Shown here: positions 25,486 to 39,850 of the stretch, piece after piece
Position numbering within the stretch: the first letter of the stretch is position 1
Layout of the letters: each line of letters opens with the position of its first letter
From: Thermotoga sp. SG1
GTDB taxonomy: Bacteria; Thermotogota; Thermotogae; Thermotogales; Thermotogaceae
Assembly: GCF_002865985.1 (NCBI RefSeq)
Contig: NZ_LNDD01000003.1
Coordinates: forward strand, 1 to 64,000
DNA length: 64,000 nucleotides
Direction: 5' to 3'
Program-made: the position numbers and the translations under genes
The notes under the pieces: model-generated
Database searches by the model: none
What the model was told of the DNA's origin: nothing
What the model saw: only the letters and a program-made list of their open reading frames with translations

Positions 25486-26547
25486 ATGAAAAAGAATTGG
25501 TACATAATAGTCACCATGTCAGGGTATGAGGAAAAGGTTAAGGAAAACATCGAAAGAAAAATAGAGGCCACAGGTATCAGGAATTTTGTTGGCCGGATAG
25601 TGGTTCCTGAAGAAGTGGTTTTGGATGCTACCAGCCCTTCTGAAAGGATCATTCTCTCCCCCAAAGCCAGGTTGCACGTTAGCAACGGCAAGGATGTGAA
25701 CAAGGGAGATCTCATAGCCGAAGAACCTCCCATCTATGCGAGACGAAACGGTGTAATCATCGAAGTGAAAAACGTGAGAAAGATGGTGATAGAAACCATC
25801 GACAAAAAATACACAAAAACCTATTACATACTCGAGTCGGCCGGTATCGAAACAGGTTTGAAAGTTGGTACAAAAGTCAAACAGGGACTACCTCTCTCAA
25901 AGAACGAAGAGTACATCTGCGAACTCGATGGAAGGATAGTTGAGATAGAACGCATGAAGAAGGTGGTCGTTCAAACAGCGGAGGGAGAACAGGATGTTTA
26001 CTATATTCCAAAAGATGTCTTTGACAGGACAAGAATAAAAAAAGGAAAAGAAGTGAAACAAGGAGAAATGCTTGCAGAGGCAAGAAAATTCTTTGCAAAG
26101 GTTTCTGGAAGGGTCGAAGTCGTCGATTATCCAACGAGAAAGGAGATCAGGATCTACAAAACAAAGAAGAGAAAACTCTTTCCAGGATACGTTTTCGTGG
26201 AGATGATCATGAACGATGAAGCGTACAACTTTGTCCGTTCTGTGCCTTACGTCATGGGATTTGTCAGTTCTGGGGGACAACCCATTCCCGTCAAGGATAA
26301 AGAGATAAGACCTATTCTGAGACTTGCTGGTCTTGAGGAGTACGAAGAGAAAAAGAAGCCTGTCAAGGTGGAAATGGGCTTCAAAGTAGGGGATACGGTG
26401 AAAATCATAAGCGGCCCGTTCGAAGATTTCGCTGGTGTTATCAAAGAAATAGATCCGGAAAGACAGGAACTGAAGGTCAACGTTACCATCTTTGGAAGAG
26501 AAACGCCCGTTGTACTCCACATCTCCGAAGTGGAGAAGATCGAGTGA
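25486..26547 (+). CDS. nusG: Transcription factor NusG with large internal insertion
   Basis: Binds the RNA polymerase clamp and affects pausing, termination and coupling. The protein has 353 residues against about 180 in most bacteria. The N-terminal domain is split near residue 48 by roughly 165 residues and resumes at KRKLFPGYVFVEMIMND; the KOW domain (VGDTVKIISGPFEDFAGVI) ends it. The insertion holds three copies of a V-x2-G-x2-V-x-(K/Q)-G-x2-L pattern typical of barrel-sandwich hybrids. ATG 25486 follows AAGGTGAT by five bases. An insertion of this kind is known for Thermotoga NusG. Confidence 0.97.
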   Translation: MKKNWYIIVTMSGYEEKVKENIERKIEATGIRNFVGRIVVPEEVVLDATSPSERIILSPKARLHVSNGKDVNKGDLIAEEPPIYARRNGVIIEVKNVRKMVIETIDKKYTKTYYILESAGIETGLKVGTKVKQGLPLSKNEEYICELDGRIVEIERMKKVVVQTAEGEQDVYYIPKDVFDRTRIKKGKEVKQGEMLAEARKFFAKVSGRVEVVDYPTRKEIRIYKTKKRKLFPGYVFVEMIMNDEAYNFVRSVPYVMGFVSSGGQPIPVKDKEIRPILRLAGLEEYEEKKKPVKVEMGFKVGDTVKIISGPFEDFAGVIKEIDPERQELKVNVTIFGRETPVVLHISEVEKIE

Positions 26548-26598
26548 GAGAAAACGTGGGAGGAGAGTTCCGTACCACGCATAAGGAGGTTCGGAAAC

Positions 26599-27024
26599 AT
26601 GGCGAAGAAAGTAGCGGCTCAGATCAAGTTGCAGTTACCGGCGGGGAAGGCTACGCCTGCGCCACCGGTTGGACCCGCTCTGGGACAGCACGGTGTGAAC
26701 ATCATGGAGTTCTGTAAGAGATTCAACGCAGAAACAGCGGACAAGGCAGGAATGATTCTTCCTGTCGTTATCACTGTGTACGAAGACAAATCGTTCACCT
26801 TCATCATCAAAACACCCCCTGCGTCTTTCCTCTTGAAGAAAGCCGCGGGCATAGAGAGTGGTTCTTCTGAGCCGAAGAGAAAAATCGTTGGTAAAGTCAC
26901 CAGAAAACAGATCGAAGAGATCGCAAAAATAAAGATGCCGGACCTGAACGCCAACGACCTTGAGGCGGCCATGAGGATCATAGAAGGAACGGCTAAAAGT
27001 ATGGGAATAGAAGTGGTAGACTGA
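26599..27024 (+). CDS. rplK: 50S ribosomal protein L11
   Basis: Stalk-base protein binding 23S rRNA at the GTPase centre. It has 141 residues with the Pro-rich N-terminal [19 protein letters not shown] and the C-terminal RNA-binding domain ([13 protein letters not shown]). ATG follows GGAGGTTC. Gene order nusG-rplK-rplA is standard. Confidence 0.98.
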   Translation: MAKKVAAQIKLQLPAGKATPAPPVGPALGQHGVNIMEFCKRFNAETADKAGMILPVVITVYEDKSFTFIIKTPPASFLLKKAAGIESGSSEPKRKIVGKVTRKQIEEIAKIKMPDLNANDLEAAMRIIEGTAKSMGIEVVD

Positions 27025-27047
27025 TGTAACGGAAAGGAGGAGGCGTA

Positions 27048-27749
27048 ATGCCGAAGCACTCCAAAAGATATCTGGAAGCAAAAAAGCTGGTGGATCGTAC
27101 AAAGTACTATGGTCTGGACGAAGCGGTGGAGCTCGTCAAGAAAACGGCCACTGCGAAATTCGATGAAACGATAGAACTTCACATCCAGACGGGAATAGAT
27201 TACAGAAAGCCCGACCAGCACATAAGAGGAACCATCGTTCTTCCACACGGGACGGGAAAAGAGGTCAGGGTTCTCGTGTTTGCAAAGGGAGAAAACGCCA
27301 AAGAAGCACAGGAAGCAGGAGCAGATTACGTGGGAGCGGAAGATCTTGTGGAGAAGATAGAAAAAGAAGGATTCCTTGATTTTGATGTCGCGATAGCAAC
27401 TCCAGACATGATGAGGGTGATTGGAAGACTCGGAAAGATACTCGGACCCAGGGGACTGATGCCTTCGCCAAAATCCGGGACCGTTACGAACGAGGTGGCG
27501 GAGGCTGTTAAAGAGTTCAAAAAAGGAAGGATCGAGGTCAGAACAGACAAAACAGGGAACGTTCATATACCTGTAGGAAAAAGGAGTTTCGACAATGAAA
27601 AGATCAAAGAAAACGTCATATCTGCCATCAAGCAGATTATGCAGATGAAACCGGCGGGAGTGAAGGGACAGTTTATAAGGAAAGCAGTTCTCGCTTCTAC
27701 AATGGGACCAGGGATAAAATTGGATCTTCAAAGCATTTTGAAGGAGTAA
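27048..27749 (+). CDS. rplA: 50S ribosomal protein L1
   Basis: Binds 23S rRNA at the L1 stalk and in many bacteria represses its own mRNA. The 233-residue protein contains the signature [20 protein letters not shown] and [12 protein letters not shown] follows AAAGGAGGAGG. The L10 leader and terminator begin 16 bases after its stop. Confidence 0.98.
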   Translation: MPKHSKRYLEAKKLVDRTKYYGLDEAVELVKKTATAKFDETIELHIQTGIDYRKPDQHIRGTIVLPHGTGKEVRVLVFAKGENAKEAQEAGADYVGAEDLVEKIEKEGFLDFDVAIATPDMMRVIGRLGKILGPRGLMPSPKSGTVTNEVAEAVKEFKKGRIEVRTDKTGNVHIPVGKRSFDNEKIKENVISAIKQIMQMKPAGVKGQFIRKAVLASTMGPGIKLDLQSILKE

Positions 27750-27765
27750 GTATAAGAAGTCGATC

Positions 27766-27875
27766 GACGCCGTAGATGGCAGGTCCCTTTTTGGGTTAAA
27801 GATCCTGCCGGAGGCGTCCCAAAAGGGCAGAGTATGGCCTTTTTGTGGACCCTCCGGGGTCCACAAATTTTTTTT
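27766..27875 (+). promoter_or_regulatory. L10 leader with terminal intrinsic terminator before rplJ
   Basis: The rplA-rplJ gap folds into an outer stem GACGCC/GGCGTC (27766-27771 with 27813-27818) with an asymmetric internal loop, GTAGAT opposite GGA, and an inner stem GGCAGG/CCTGCC. This is the architecture of the L10(L12)4-binding leader with a kink-turn-like loop. It ends in an 11-pair terminator TTTGTGGACCC/GGGTCCACAAA (27842-27867, loop TCCG) followed by eight T. L10-L12 binding probably decides read-through into rplJ-rplL-rpoBC; the terminator just before rplJ makes transcription attenuation likely. Confidence 0.85.
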
Positions 27876-27889
27876 GGGAGGTGAACTCG

Positions 27890-28429
27890 TTGCTGACCAG
27901 ACAACAAAAAGAAGCAATAGTAAAAGAGATGACCGAGATGTTCAAGAGATCATCCCTGGCACTGTTCGCAGATTTTGCAGGGTTCACCGTAGCGGATCTC
28001 ACAGAGCTTCGTTCCAGGTTGAGGGAGAAGTACAACAATGGTGCCAGATTCAGAGTTGTAAAAAACACACTTCTCAACCTTTCACTGAAAGGAGCTGGGT
28101 ACGAAGAATACGAGGAATTTCTCAAGGGTCCCACTGCTGTTCTCTACGTCACCGATGGTGATCCAGTAGAAGCGGTAAGGATCATCTACAACTTCTACAA
28201 GGAAAAGAACGCGGATCTCTCAAAGCTCAAAGGTGGTTTCCTTGAGGGAAGGAAGTTCTCTTCGGAAGAAGTGGAGAAGATAGCGAAGCTTCCGTCCAAA
28301 GAGGAACTCTACGCTATGCTCGTTGGTCGCGTGAAGGCGCCGATATCCGGCCTTGTCTTCGTGTTGAGTGGAATTCTGAGGAACCTTGTGCTTGTGCTCA
28401 ATGCCGTTAAAGAGAAAAAATCTGAATGA
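27890..28429 (+). CDS. rplJ: 50S ribosomal protein L10
   Basis: Base of the ribosomal stalk; its C-terminal helix binds L7/L12 dimers. I start it at TTG 27890, six bases after GGGAGGTG, giving [14 protein letters not shown] and 179 residues. Longer frames back to 27845 run through the terminator and are not credible. Conserved blocks include [20 protein letters not shown] and the RVVKNTL RNA-binding helix. Likely represses its own operon through the leader. Confidence 0.96.
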   Translation: MLTRQQKEAIVKEMTEMFKRSSLALFADFAGFTVADLTELRSRLREKYNNGARFRVVKNTLLNLSLKGAGYEEYEEFLKGPTAVLYVTDGDPVEAVRIIYNFYKEKNADLSKLKGGFLEGRKFSSEEVEKIAKLPSKEELYAMLVGRVKAPISGLVFVLSGILRNLVLVLNAVKEKKSE

Positions 28430-28445
28430 GTGGAGGTGTGTAGAG

Positions 28446-28829
28446 ATGACGATTGATGAAATCGTTGAAGCTATCGAGAAACTGACGGTTTCAGAGCTGG
28501 CAGAACTCGTTAAAAAGCTGGAGGACAAATTCGGTGTGACGGCGGCTGCTCCCGTGGCGGTTGCTGCTGCACCTGTGGCAGGTACTGCTGGAGCCGCTCA
28601 GGAAGAGAAGACAGAATTCGATGTGATCCTGAAGAGCTTCGGCCAGAACAAGGTTCAGGTGATCAAAGTTGTGAGGGAGATCACGGGTCTTGGTTTGAAA
28701 GAGGCAAAGGACCTCGTCGAAAAGGCAGGAACACCAGATGCCGTCATCAAGAGCGGTGTTTCCAAGGAAGAGGCCGAAGAGATCAAGAAGAAGCTCGAAG
28801 AAGCTGGTGCTGAGGTGGAATTGAAGTAA
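28446..28829 (+). CDS. rplL: 50S ribosomal protein L7/L12
   Basis: Multicopy stalk protein that recruits translation factors. It has 127 residues: N-terminal dimerisation helices, an Ala/Pro-rich hinge ([14 protein letters not shown]), and the factor-binding domain with [20 protein letters not shown] 28446 follows GGAGGTG. Two terminators follow before rpoB, consistent with making more L12 than polymerase. Confidence 0.98.
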   Translation: MTIDEIVEAIEKLTVSELAELVKKLEDKFGVTAAAPVAVAAAPVAGTAGAAQEEKTEFDVILKSFGQNKVQVIKVVREITGLGLKEAKDLVEKAGTPDAVIKSGVSKEEAEEIKKKLEEAGAEVELK

Positions 28830-28857
28830 ATTTTCGTTTGTGAAAAAAGTATGTTGC

Positions 28858-28900
28858 AACCCTGTACCGGGTCTTGCCGGTACAGGGTTTTTGTGTTTTA
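28858..28900 (+). terminator. Terminator 1 between rplL and rpoB
   Basis: Thirteen-pair stem AACCCTGTACCGG/CCGGTACAGGGTT with loop GTCTTG, then TTTGTGTTTTA. Strong intrinsic terminator, presumably partial because rpoBC must be read. Confidence 0.88.
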
Positions 28901-28967
28901 ATAAAAAAAGTGCGGTACGAGTGTCTCTTCTCGCCCAACTTGCTTCTCTCTTCTCCAGCAACTGAAA

Positions 28968-28998
28968 CCCAGGAGAAAAGACATCCTGGGGGTTTTTT
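28968..28998 (+). terminator. Terminator 2 between rplL and rpoB
   Basis: Stem CCCAGGA/TCCTGGG around a nine-base loop, then GG and six T (28993-28998). It lies 23 bases before the rpoB start, a second attenuation point. Confidence 0.75.
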
Positions 28999-29021
28999 AC
29001 TCCACAATGAGAGGTGAGAAA

Positions 29022-32000
29022 ATGAAAGAGATTTCCTGTGGTAGGAGAACGAGGGTTTCCTTCGGCAAAACTCATGAACCCCTACCAGTACCTGACCTTG
29101 TGGAAATTCAGAAAAGCTCCTACCAGAAGTTCCTCGAAGAAGGTCTTCTCGAGGTTCTCAAAAAGTTCTCCCCCATTTACTCACAATCGACCCGTTCAGA
29201 TTTGAAAAGATCCGACAAGGGATTCGCCCTCGAGTTTGTTTCCACAAGAGTGGGAGATCCTACCGTTGATCCCCTGGAATGCAAGGCCAAGGGTTTGACC
29301 TACAGCGTTCCCGTGTACGCAACTGCTCGGCTCACAGACCTGAAAAGCGGTGAAATGAAGGAAGAAGAAGTGTTCCTGGGGTACATTCCCTACATGACGG
29401 AAAGAGGTACCTTCATAATAAACGGTGCTGAAAGGGTCGTTGTCAATCAAATAGTGGTCTCTCCAGGTCTGTACTTCTCCTCCGAATACATAGACAGAGA
29501 AGAGTACGGTGGATACTTCCTCCCCTCCCGGGGAGCATGGCTCGAGGTTATTCTCGATCCGTACGATGGTGTTCTTTACGCTGGTTTGGATGGGAAAAAG
29601 GTCAATCTCTTTCTGTTTCTGAAGACCATAGGATACGAGAAAGACGAGGATATTCTTTCACTCTATCCCACATTCCTGGATGCGGACGATGAGGATAGTC
29701 TCCTTTTACACGTTGGTTCTATCATCCTCGAAGACATCTACGACGGTGACAGAAAAATAGCGGAAAAGTGGGATATCCTCACCAAAGATCTGGCAGAAAG
29801 AATTCTGATGTCGTCCAACATAGAGCAGATCAAGATAGTTCATCCAATCGCTCAGAACACGTTCGAGAAAATGCTTGAGATTCTTTCCACCGGCGAGGAA
29901 AGTGAAACCGAGGAGGAAAGGACCAAGGTTTACGGTTTGAACGAAGTAACGGTTGTGGACGCCTACCTTGAGATCTTCAGAAGATTGAGGCCAGAAGAAC
30001 TCCCAAGGATCAACGCTGCGAAAAGATATTTGCACGACCTGTTTTTCAATTCGGAAAGGTACGATCTCTCGGAAGTGGGAAGGTACAAGGTGAACGAAAG
30101 GCTGAAGAACGCTTACATACGGTACCTGATAGAGGTCGAAGGTGAAGATCCAGAAGAGGCCAGGAAGAAAACCTACAACGAAACAGCCACCATTCTGAAG
30201 CCTCTCGATGTTGTTCTCGCCTCAAGAATACTCTTCGATTACTTCGAAAGAAGATACATCAACGACTTTGAAATAGATTCCTACGAGTTGAAGAGTCTGA
30301 TGAGGATATTCAAAGAGGAATATCTTTCAAAAAGAAAAACTGCGCCGTACGATCTGAGAAAGCTCATTACCACGTTCAGAAGGAATTATGATGTCACCTC
30401 GGACATAGGTGTTTTTGCAGCCATCAGATACGTTTCCAACATAAACAAAGAACTTCCATCGATCCCCTTCGACACGAAGGATCATCTCGGAAATAAGCGA
30501 GTCAGATCGGTGGGAGAACTTGTGCAGAGGGAGTTTGAAAGACTCTTTGCTCGAGCGCAAAAGGCCATACAGGAAAGACTCACCCTGATAAATTCTCTGA
30601 GTAAGGTCTCCATACAGAGTTTGATAAACATCAAGTCCATCATTTCAACGGTCAACCAGTTTTTCGCCATGAATCAGCTCTCCCAGTTCATGGACCAGGT
30701 GAACCCACTCTCAGAACTCACCCACAAGAGAAGGGTGTCAGCAGTCGGCCCAGGTGGCCTGAGAAGAGAATCGAAAGTTTTCGAAGCAAGAAACGTTCAC
30801 TACTCACAGTACGGAAGGTTGTGTCCCATTGAAACTCCTGAAGGCGCGAACATAGGATTCATCACATCACTTGCGATATATGCCAAAGTGGACGAATACG
30901 GTTTCTTGATGACACCTTACAGAAAAGTGGTCAACGGTAAGGTGACAGACGAGATAGTCTATCTGAGAGCGAACGAGGAGGAAGAGTACAAGATAGTTCC
31001 TGCCACTACACCTGTGGACGAAGAAGGTAACATCGTTCCTGAAAGAGTTGTGGCACGTATGGGTGAAGACATCAGGCTTGTTCCCAGAGAAGAAGTGGAC
31101 CTTATGGACGTTTCCACGAAGCAACCGTTCAGCGTTTCCGCTTCTCTCATACCCTTCCTCGAACACGATGATGCCAGCAGGGCTCTCATGGGTTCCAACA
31201 TGCAGAGGCAGGCCGTTCCCCTTTTGAAAACGGAAGCACCACTCGTTGGAACAGGTATGGAATGGGAGGCGGCGAAGAACTCTGGTTATGTTGTTCTGGC
31301 ACGGCACGATGGGATCGTAAAAGAAGTGGATGCGTCCAAAATCGTCATTCATCGAACCGACGAAAACGGAAATCCCATGTACGATGAAGATGGAAAACCC
31401 GTTTTGGACGAGTACAGGTTGTTGAAGTTCGTGAGGTCCAACCAGGATACAACCATAAACCAGAAACCCATTGTGAACGAGGGGGATCTCATCAAAAAGG
31501 GTGATCCAATAGCCGATGGTCCTGCAACGGATATGGGTGAACTCGCCCTTGGAAGGAACATACTCGTTGCTTTCATGCCGTGGGAAGGTTACAACTACGA
31601 GGACGCCATTCTGGTCAGCCAGGAACTCCTCGAAGAGGATGTCTTCACATCTGTTCACATAGAGGTCTATGAGACACAGGCTAGAGAAACGAGGTTGGGA
31701 CCTGAGGAGATCACTGCAGACATTCCGAACGTGAGCAAAGAACTCCTCAAGAATCTCGACGAGAACGGAATCATAAGAGTGGGAGCCTACGTTGTGAGTG
31801 ACTACGGGGTGGGTTCTCAGGCCATTCTAGTTGGAAAGGTGACTCCCAAGGGAGAGGGAGACACCACCCCAGAGGAGAAGATCATCAGATCGGTCTTTGG
31901 AGAGAGGGGTCGAGATGTCAAAGATACTTCCCTGAGGCTTCCACACGGTGTTGAAGGAAGAGTCATAAGGGTGGACGTGTACGATCAGAACGATATAGCG

Positions 32001-32810
32001 GACTTGGGATCCGGTGTTTTGAAACTGGTCAGGGTTTATGTGGCAACCAGAAAAACTCTGGACATAGGTGACAAACTAGCAGGACGTCACGGAAACAAGG
32101 GAGTTGTTTCCAACATTCTTCCAAAGGAAGACATGCCGTTTCTGCCCGATGGGACACCGGTTCAGATGGTTTTGAACCCGCTTGGTATTCCATCCCGTAT
32201 GAACGTTGGTCAGATCCTCGAAACACACCTTGGATGGCTTGCAAAACTGACGGGCAAGTGGTTCGCAACACCCGTTTTCGAAGGTGCAAAAGAAGATGAA
32301 ATTCTGAAACCACTGTTCGAAGAAAGGAAGAAGAGAGGACTCCACCTTGGAGACGACGAAAACAACCCGACTGGAAAGGTGATTCTCAGAGACGGAAGAA
32401 CAGGAGAGCCCTTCGACAATCCCGTTGTGGTCGGTTACATGTACATGTTGAAACTCGTTCACATAGCAAAGGAAAAGATACATGCAAGATCCACAGGGCC
32501 CTACTCTCTGATCCATCAGCAACCCCTCGGAGGAAAATCCCACTTTGGTGGTCAGAGGCTTGGAGAGATGGAGGTCTGGGCTCTGGAGGCATATGGAGCA
32601 GCACACACCCTTGCGGAGATGCTCACGATAAAGTCCGATGATATCAAGGGAAGGAACGAAACCTACAAGGCCATACTCAAAAACATGAACATACCCGAAC
32701 CGGGTGTTCCTGAGAGTTTCAGGGTTCTCATCAAAGAACTCAGAGGGCTCGCCCTTGATGTGAGGCTCTACGATGAGAATGGTAACGAGATAGATATCGA
32801 TAAGTACTGA
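29022..32810 (+). CDS. rpoB: RNA polymerase beta subunit
   Basis: Forms half of the polymerase active cleft. The protein has 1,262 residues, starting at ATG 29022 behind GAGAGGTGAG. The rifampicin-pocket segment [19 protein letters not shown] carries the sensitive-type residues; other hallmarks are [29 protein letters not shown] and the C-terminal [18 protein letters not shown]. It ends 16 bases before rpoC. Confidence 0.99.
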   Translation: MKEISCGRRTRVSFGKTHEPLPVPDLVEIQKSSYQKFLEEGLLEVLKKFSPIYSQSTRSDLKRSDKGFALEFVSTRVGDPTVDPLECKAKGLTYSVPVYATARLTDLKSGEMKEEEVFLGYIPYMTERGTFIINGAERVVVNQIVVSPGLYFSSEYIDREEYGGYFLPSRGAWLEVILDPYDGVLYAGLDGKKVNLFLFLKTIGYEKDEDILSLYPTFLDADDEDSLLLHVGSIILEDIYDGDRKIAEKWDILTKDLAERILMSSNIEQIKIVHPIAQNTFEKMLEILSTGEESETEEERTKVYGLNEVTVVDAYLEIFRRLRPEELPRINAAKRYLHDLFFNSERYDLSEVGRYKVNERLKNAYIRYLIEVEGEDPEEARKKTYNETATILKPLDVVLASRILFDYFERRYINDFEIDSYELKSLMRIFKEEYLSKRKTAPYDLRKLITTFRRNYDVTSDIGVFAAIRYVSNINKELPSIPFDTKDHLGNKRVRSVGELVQREFERLFARAQKAIQERLTLINSLSKVSIQSLINIKSIISTVNQFFAMNQLSQFMDQVNPLSELTHKRRVSAVGPGGLRRESKVFEARNVHYSQYGRLCPIETPEGANIGFITSLAIYAKVDEYGFLMTPYRKVVNGKVTDEIVYLRANEEEEYKIVPATTPVDEEGNIVPERVVARMGEDIRLVPREEVDLMDVSTKQPFSVSASLIPFLEHDDASRALMGSNMQRQAVPLLKTEAPLVGTGMEWEAAKNSGYVVLARHDGIVKEVDASKIVIHRTDENGNPMYDEDGKPVLDEYRLLKFVRSNQDTTINQKPIVNEGDLIKKGDPIADGPATDMGELALGRNILVAFMPWEGYNYEDAILVSQELLEEDVFTSVHIEVYETQARETRLGPEEITADIPNVSKELLKNLDENGIIRVGAYVVSDYGVGSQAILVGKVTPKGEGDTTPEEKIIRSVFGERGRDVKDTSLRLPHGVEGRVIRVDVYDQNDIADLGSGVLKLVRVYVATRKTLDIGDKLAGRHGNKGVVSNILPKEDMPFLPDGTPVQMVLNPLGIPSRMNVGQILETHLGWLAKLTGKWFATPVFEGAKEDEILKPLFEERKKRGLHLGDDENNPTGKVILRDGRTGEPFDNPVVVGYMYMLKLVHIAKEKIHARSTGPYSLIHQQPLGGKSHFGGQRLGEMEVWALEAYGAAHTLAEMLTIKSDDIKGRNETYKAILKNMNIPEPGVPESFRVLIKELRGLALDVRLYDENGNEIDIDKY

Positions 32811-32826
32811 TCGGGAGGGTGATAGG

Positions 32827-37899
<5,073 letters not shown>

Positions 37900-37905
37900 A
37901 AAAAG

Positions 37906-37933
37906 AAGGGGCTCCGAACGGAGCCCCTTTTTA
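37906..37933. terminator. Bidirectional terminator between rpoC and the orphan binding protein
   Basis: AAGGGGCTCC/GGAGCCCCTT stem with loop GAAC. T-runs flank both sides (TTTTTATTTATT on plus; CTTTTTTTTATG on minus), so it can end both convergent transcripts. Confidence 0.93.
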
Positions 37934-37934
37934 T

Positions 37935-39779
37935 TTATTCTTCTGATTTCCAGAGGATGTAGTAGTCGTCTCCTGGTCTCATCGGATTGTGGTACCATCC
38001 CTTGACCCAGCTTCTCTGGACCCTCACGCCGAGCGGCTGATAGAGAGGCATACCGAGGGCGTACTTCATGGCAAATCTCTGAATCTGTTCATAGAGAGCC
38101 TGTCTTTCGGCGGGATCTGTCTTTGCGATGGCTTCTTCTATGAGTTCGTCGAGGCTTCTTCCGCCAAGATCAGGATGCGGTGTGGAGACGAATTTTCTGA
38201 AGTTTTCACCCTGTCTTCCGGAGTACACACCGGCACTGTGATAGTAGGTGAATATGAAGTTGTGAGGATCTGGATAGTCCGCAAGCCATCCTATGATGAA
38301 GACGGGTACTTCTCCTCTCTTGGTCGCGTCAAGGTACGTTGGCCACTGAACACCCCTTACTTCGACTTTGAATTTCGGGTTGATCGTTTCTATATAGGAT
38401 TTCAGCATCTCCGCGGCTACTCTTCGCACTTCGTTACCCGTGTTGTAGAGTATTGTGAGTTTGAATCCTTTCTTCCAGACTTCACCGTTCCATGCCTTTT
38501 TGAAGTACTCCGTTGCCTTCACGATGTCGAAGCGAGGAGCGTTCGGATCGTTGAGGAGTTCTTCGTTGAAGCCAAGAAGCCCCTCAGGAAGATCTGTTGG
38601 TATCTTTCTACCAAGGCCCTTCAGAACTTCATTTATAAAGGTGTCGTAGTCGAAGGCGTAAATGAAGGCCTTTCTCACGTTCACATCGCTGAAGAAGTCG
38701 GGTGGTATTCCGTTTCCATCGAGTTTTCCAGAGCCTATGTACTTGCTATTTTCGGGCACATTCCATGCGAAGTGAAGGGAAGTGACAGCAAGTTCAGGAA
38801 GGCCCTTTATCACGGTGATACCGGGTTTTCCTTCCACCTGCTCGAGGTACTGCGTTGGAACAGCACAGATATCTGCGTCTCCCTGAAGGAGCATCTCTCT
38901 TCTCGTGCTCCACTCGTCGATTCCCCAGATGATGACTCTCTGGACCTTTGCAGGTTCTCTCCAGTAGTTGTCGTTTCTTTCGAGGATGACCTTCTGCTGC
39001 GTTCTGTCCCATTCCACGAACCTGAACGGTCCTGTTCCGTTCATCCTTGCATAGAGTGGAGAGTCTTCTTTTCTTATATCGTGGTATTTCCACCATCCAT
39101 CAGCTTTTCCATCCCAACATCCTATCTCTATACTCCATTCTTTATCGAGTACAGCACTCCAGCTGGCGCTCTGGGCGAGTATGTACATGAAGGGTGCAAA
39201 GGGCCTCACAAGGTGGAACACAACGGCGTCACCTTCAACTTCGATGGCGGGGTCGATGTAGTCCGTGTAGATCTTTATCAGGGCGTCCCTGTACTCTGGA
39301 AGTGGTTCTCCGTTTTCATCGAAGAGTTCACTGTAAGACTTCCCAATCTTTTCCTCGACGAAGGTTTCGAGAGAATCAACTCCAAAGAGCGCTTCCCAGA
39401 GCATCCACATGGGACCAGCCGTTGGATCGAAGATGAGACCTCTTTCGAAGCTGTATTCCACGTCTTCGGGTGTGAGATCTCCACCTTCGTGGAACTTCAC
39501 GCCCTTTCTGATGTAAAACTTGTAGGTCTTCCCATCGTCCAGTATCTCCCACTTTTCTGCAAGACGCGGTTCAAACTCGGTGAGGCTTTCACCTTTGTAG
39601 GCAATCAAGTTCTCGTAGACGTTGTAGATGACCTCACCGCTGGCTGTGTCGTACGCGTAGTGTGGGTCGAGAGTGTCAGGTTCTCCGATGGTGACGTCGA
39701 TGATGGTGTCGGGATTCTTCACCGCAGCCCATGCCACGACGGCAACCACCGCTAAAAGGACCGCAAGCAACTTTCGCAT
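37935..39779 (-). CDS. Orphan family 5 ABC substrate-binding protein
   Basis: Exported solute-binding protein of the peptide/nickel/oligosaccharide class, 614 residues. A signal peptide ends near AWA. The family pattern EPDTLDPHYAYDTASG and a KWEILDDGKTYKFYIRKGVKF strand-turn region follow, and the C-terminal lobe is complete. No permease or ATPase genes adjoin, so it must share a transporter encoded elsewhere. It has its own promoter and a terminator at its end, so it is monocistronic. Ligand unknown; in Thermotoga many such proteins bind sugars. Confidence 0.93.
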   Translation of the reverse strand: MRKLLAVLLAVVAVVAWAAVKNPDTIIDVTIGEPDTLDPHYAYDTASGEVIYNVYENLIAYKGESLTEFEPRLAEKWEILDDGKTYKFYIRKGVKFHEGGDLTPEDVEYSFERGLIFDPTAGPMWMLWEALFGVDSLETFVEEKIGKSYSELFDENGEPLPEYRDALIKIYTDYIDPAIEVEGDAVVFHLVRPFAPFMYILAQSASWSAVLDKEWSIEIGCWDGKADGWWKYHDIRKEDSPLYARMNGTGPFRFVEWDRTQQKVILERNDNYWREPAKVQRVIIWGIDEWSTRREMLLQGDADICAVPTQYLEQVEGKPGITVIKGLPELAVTSLHFAWNVPENSKYIGSGKLDGNGIPPDFFSDVNVRKAFIYAFDYDTFINEVLKGLGRKIPTDLPEGLLGFNEELLNDPNAPRFDIVKATEYFKKAWNGEVWKKGFKLTILYNTGNEVRRVAAEMLKSYIETINPKFKVEVRGVQWPTYLDATKRGEVPVFIIGWLADYPDPHNFIFTYYHSAGVYSGRQGENFRKFVSTPHPDLGGRSLDELIEEAIAKTDPAERQALYEQIQRFAMKYALGMPLYQPLGVRVQRSWVKGWYHNPMRPGDDYYILWKSEE

Positions 39780-39825
39780 ACACGAACCCCCTTTCCTAAA
39801 ATGTGGTTATCCTTACTATATTTGA

Positions 39826-39831
39826 ATTATA
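39826..39831 (-). promoter_or_regulatory. -10 box of the orphan binding-protein promoter
   Basis: TATAAT on the minus strand, preceded by an extended TATGC context. The -35 region 17 bases upstream (GTGAAC) is weak and lies inside the dnaE end. The 5' leader would be about 40 bases with the ribosome site AGGAAAGGGGG. Confidence 0.65.
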
Positions 39832-39850
39832 GCATACTAAAAGGGTGTGT

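Noticed and set aside
26619-27917. Minus-strand frame of 432 codons across rplK-rplA and the L10 leader
   Set aside because: Crosses two ribosomal protein genes and a structured leader; no family features.
28874-28902. Possible promoter TTGCCG-17-TTTAAT before rpoB
   Set aside because: It coincides with the terminator hairpin and T-run and the -10 box is weak; kept only as a possibility because the same arrangement looks real at 53340.
37989-39755. Plus-strand open frame of 588 codons opposite the orphan binding protein
   Set aside because: Entirely antisense to a well-supported gene, with no ribosome site or recognisable domain; codon bias of the true gene explains it.
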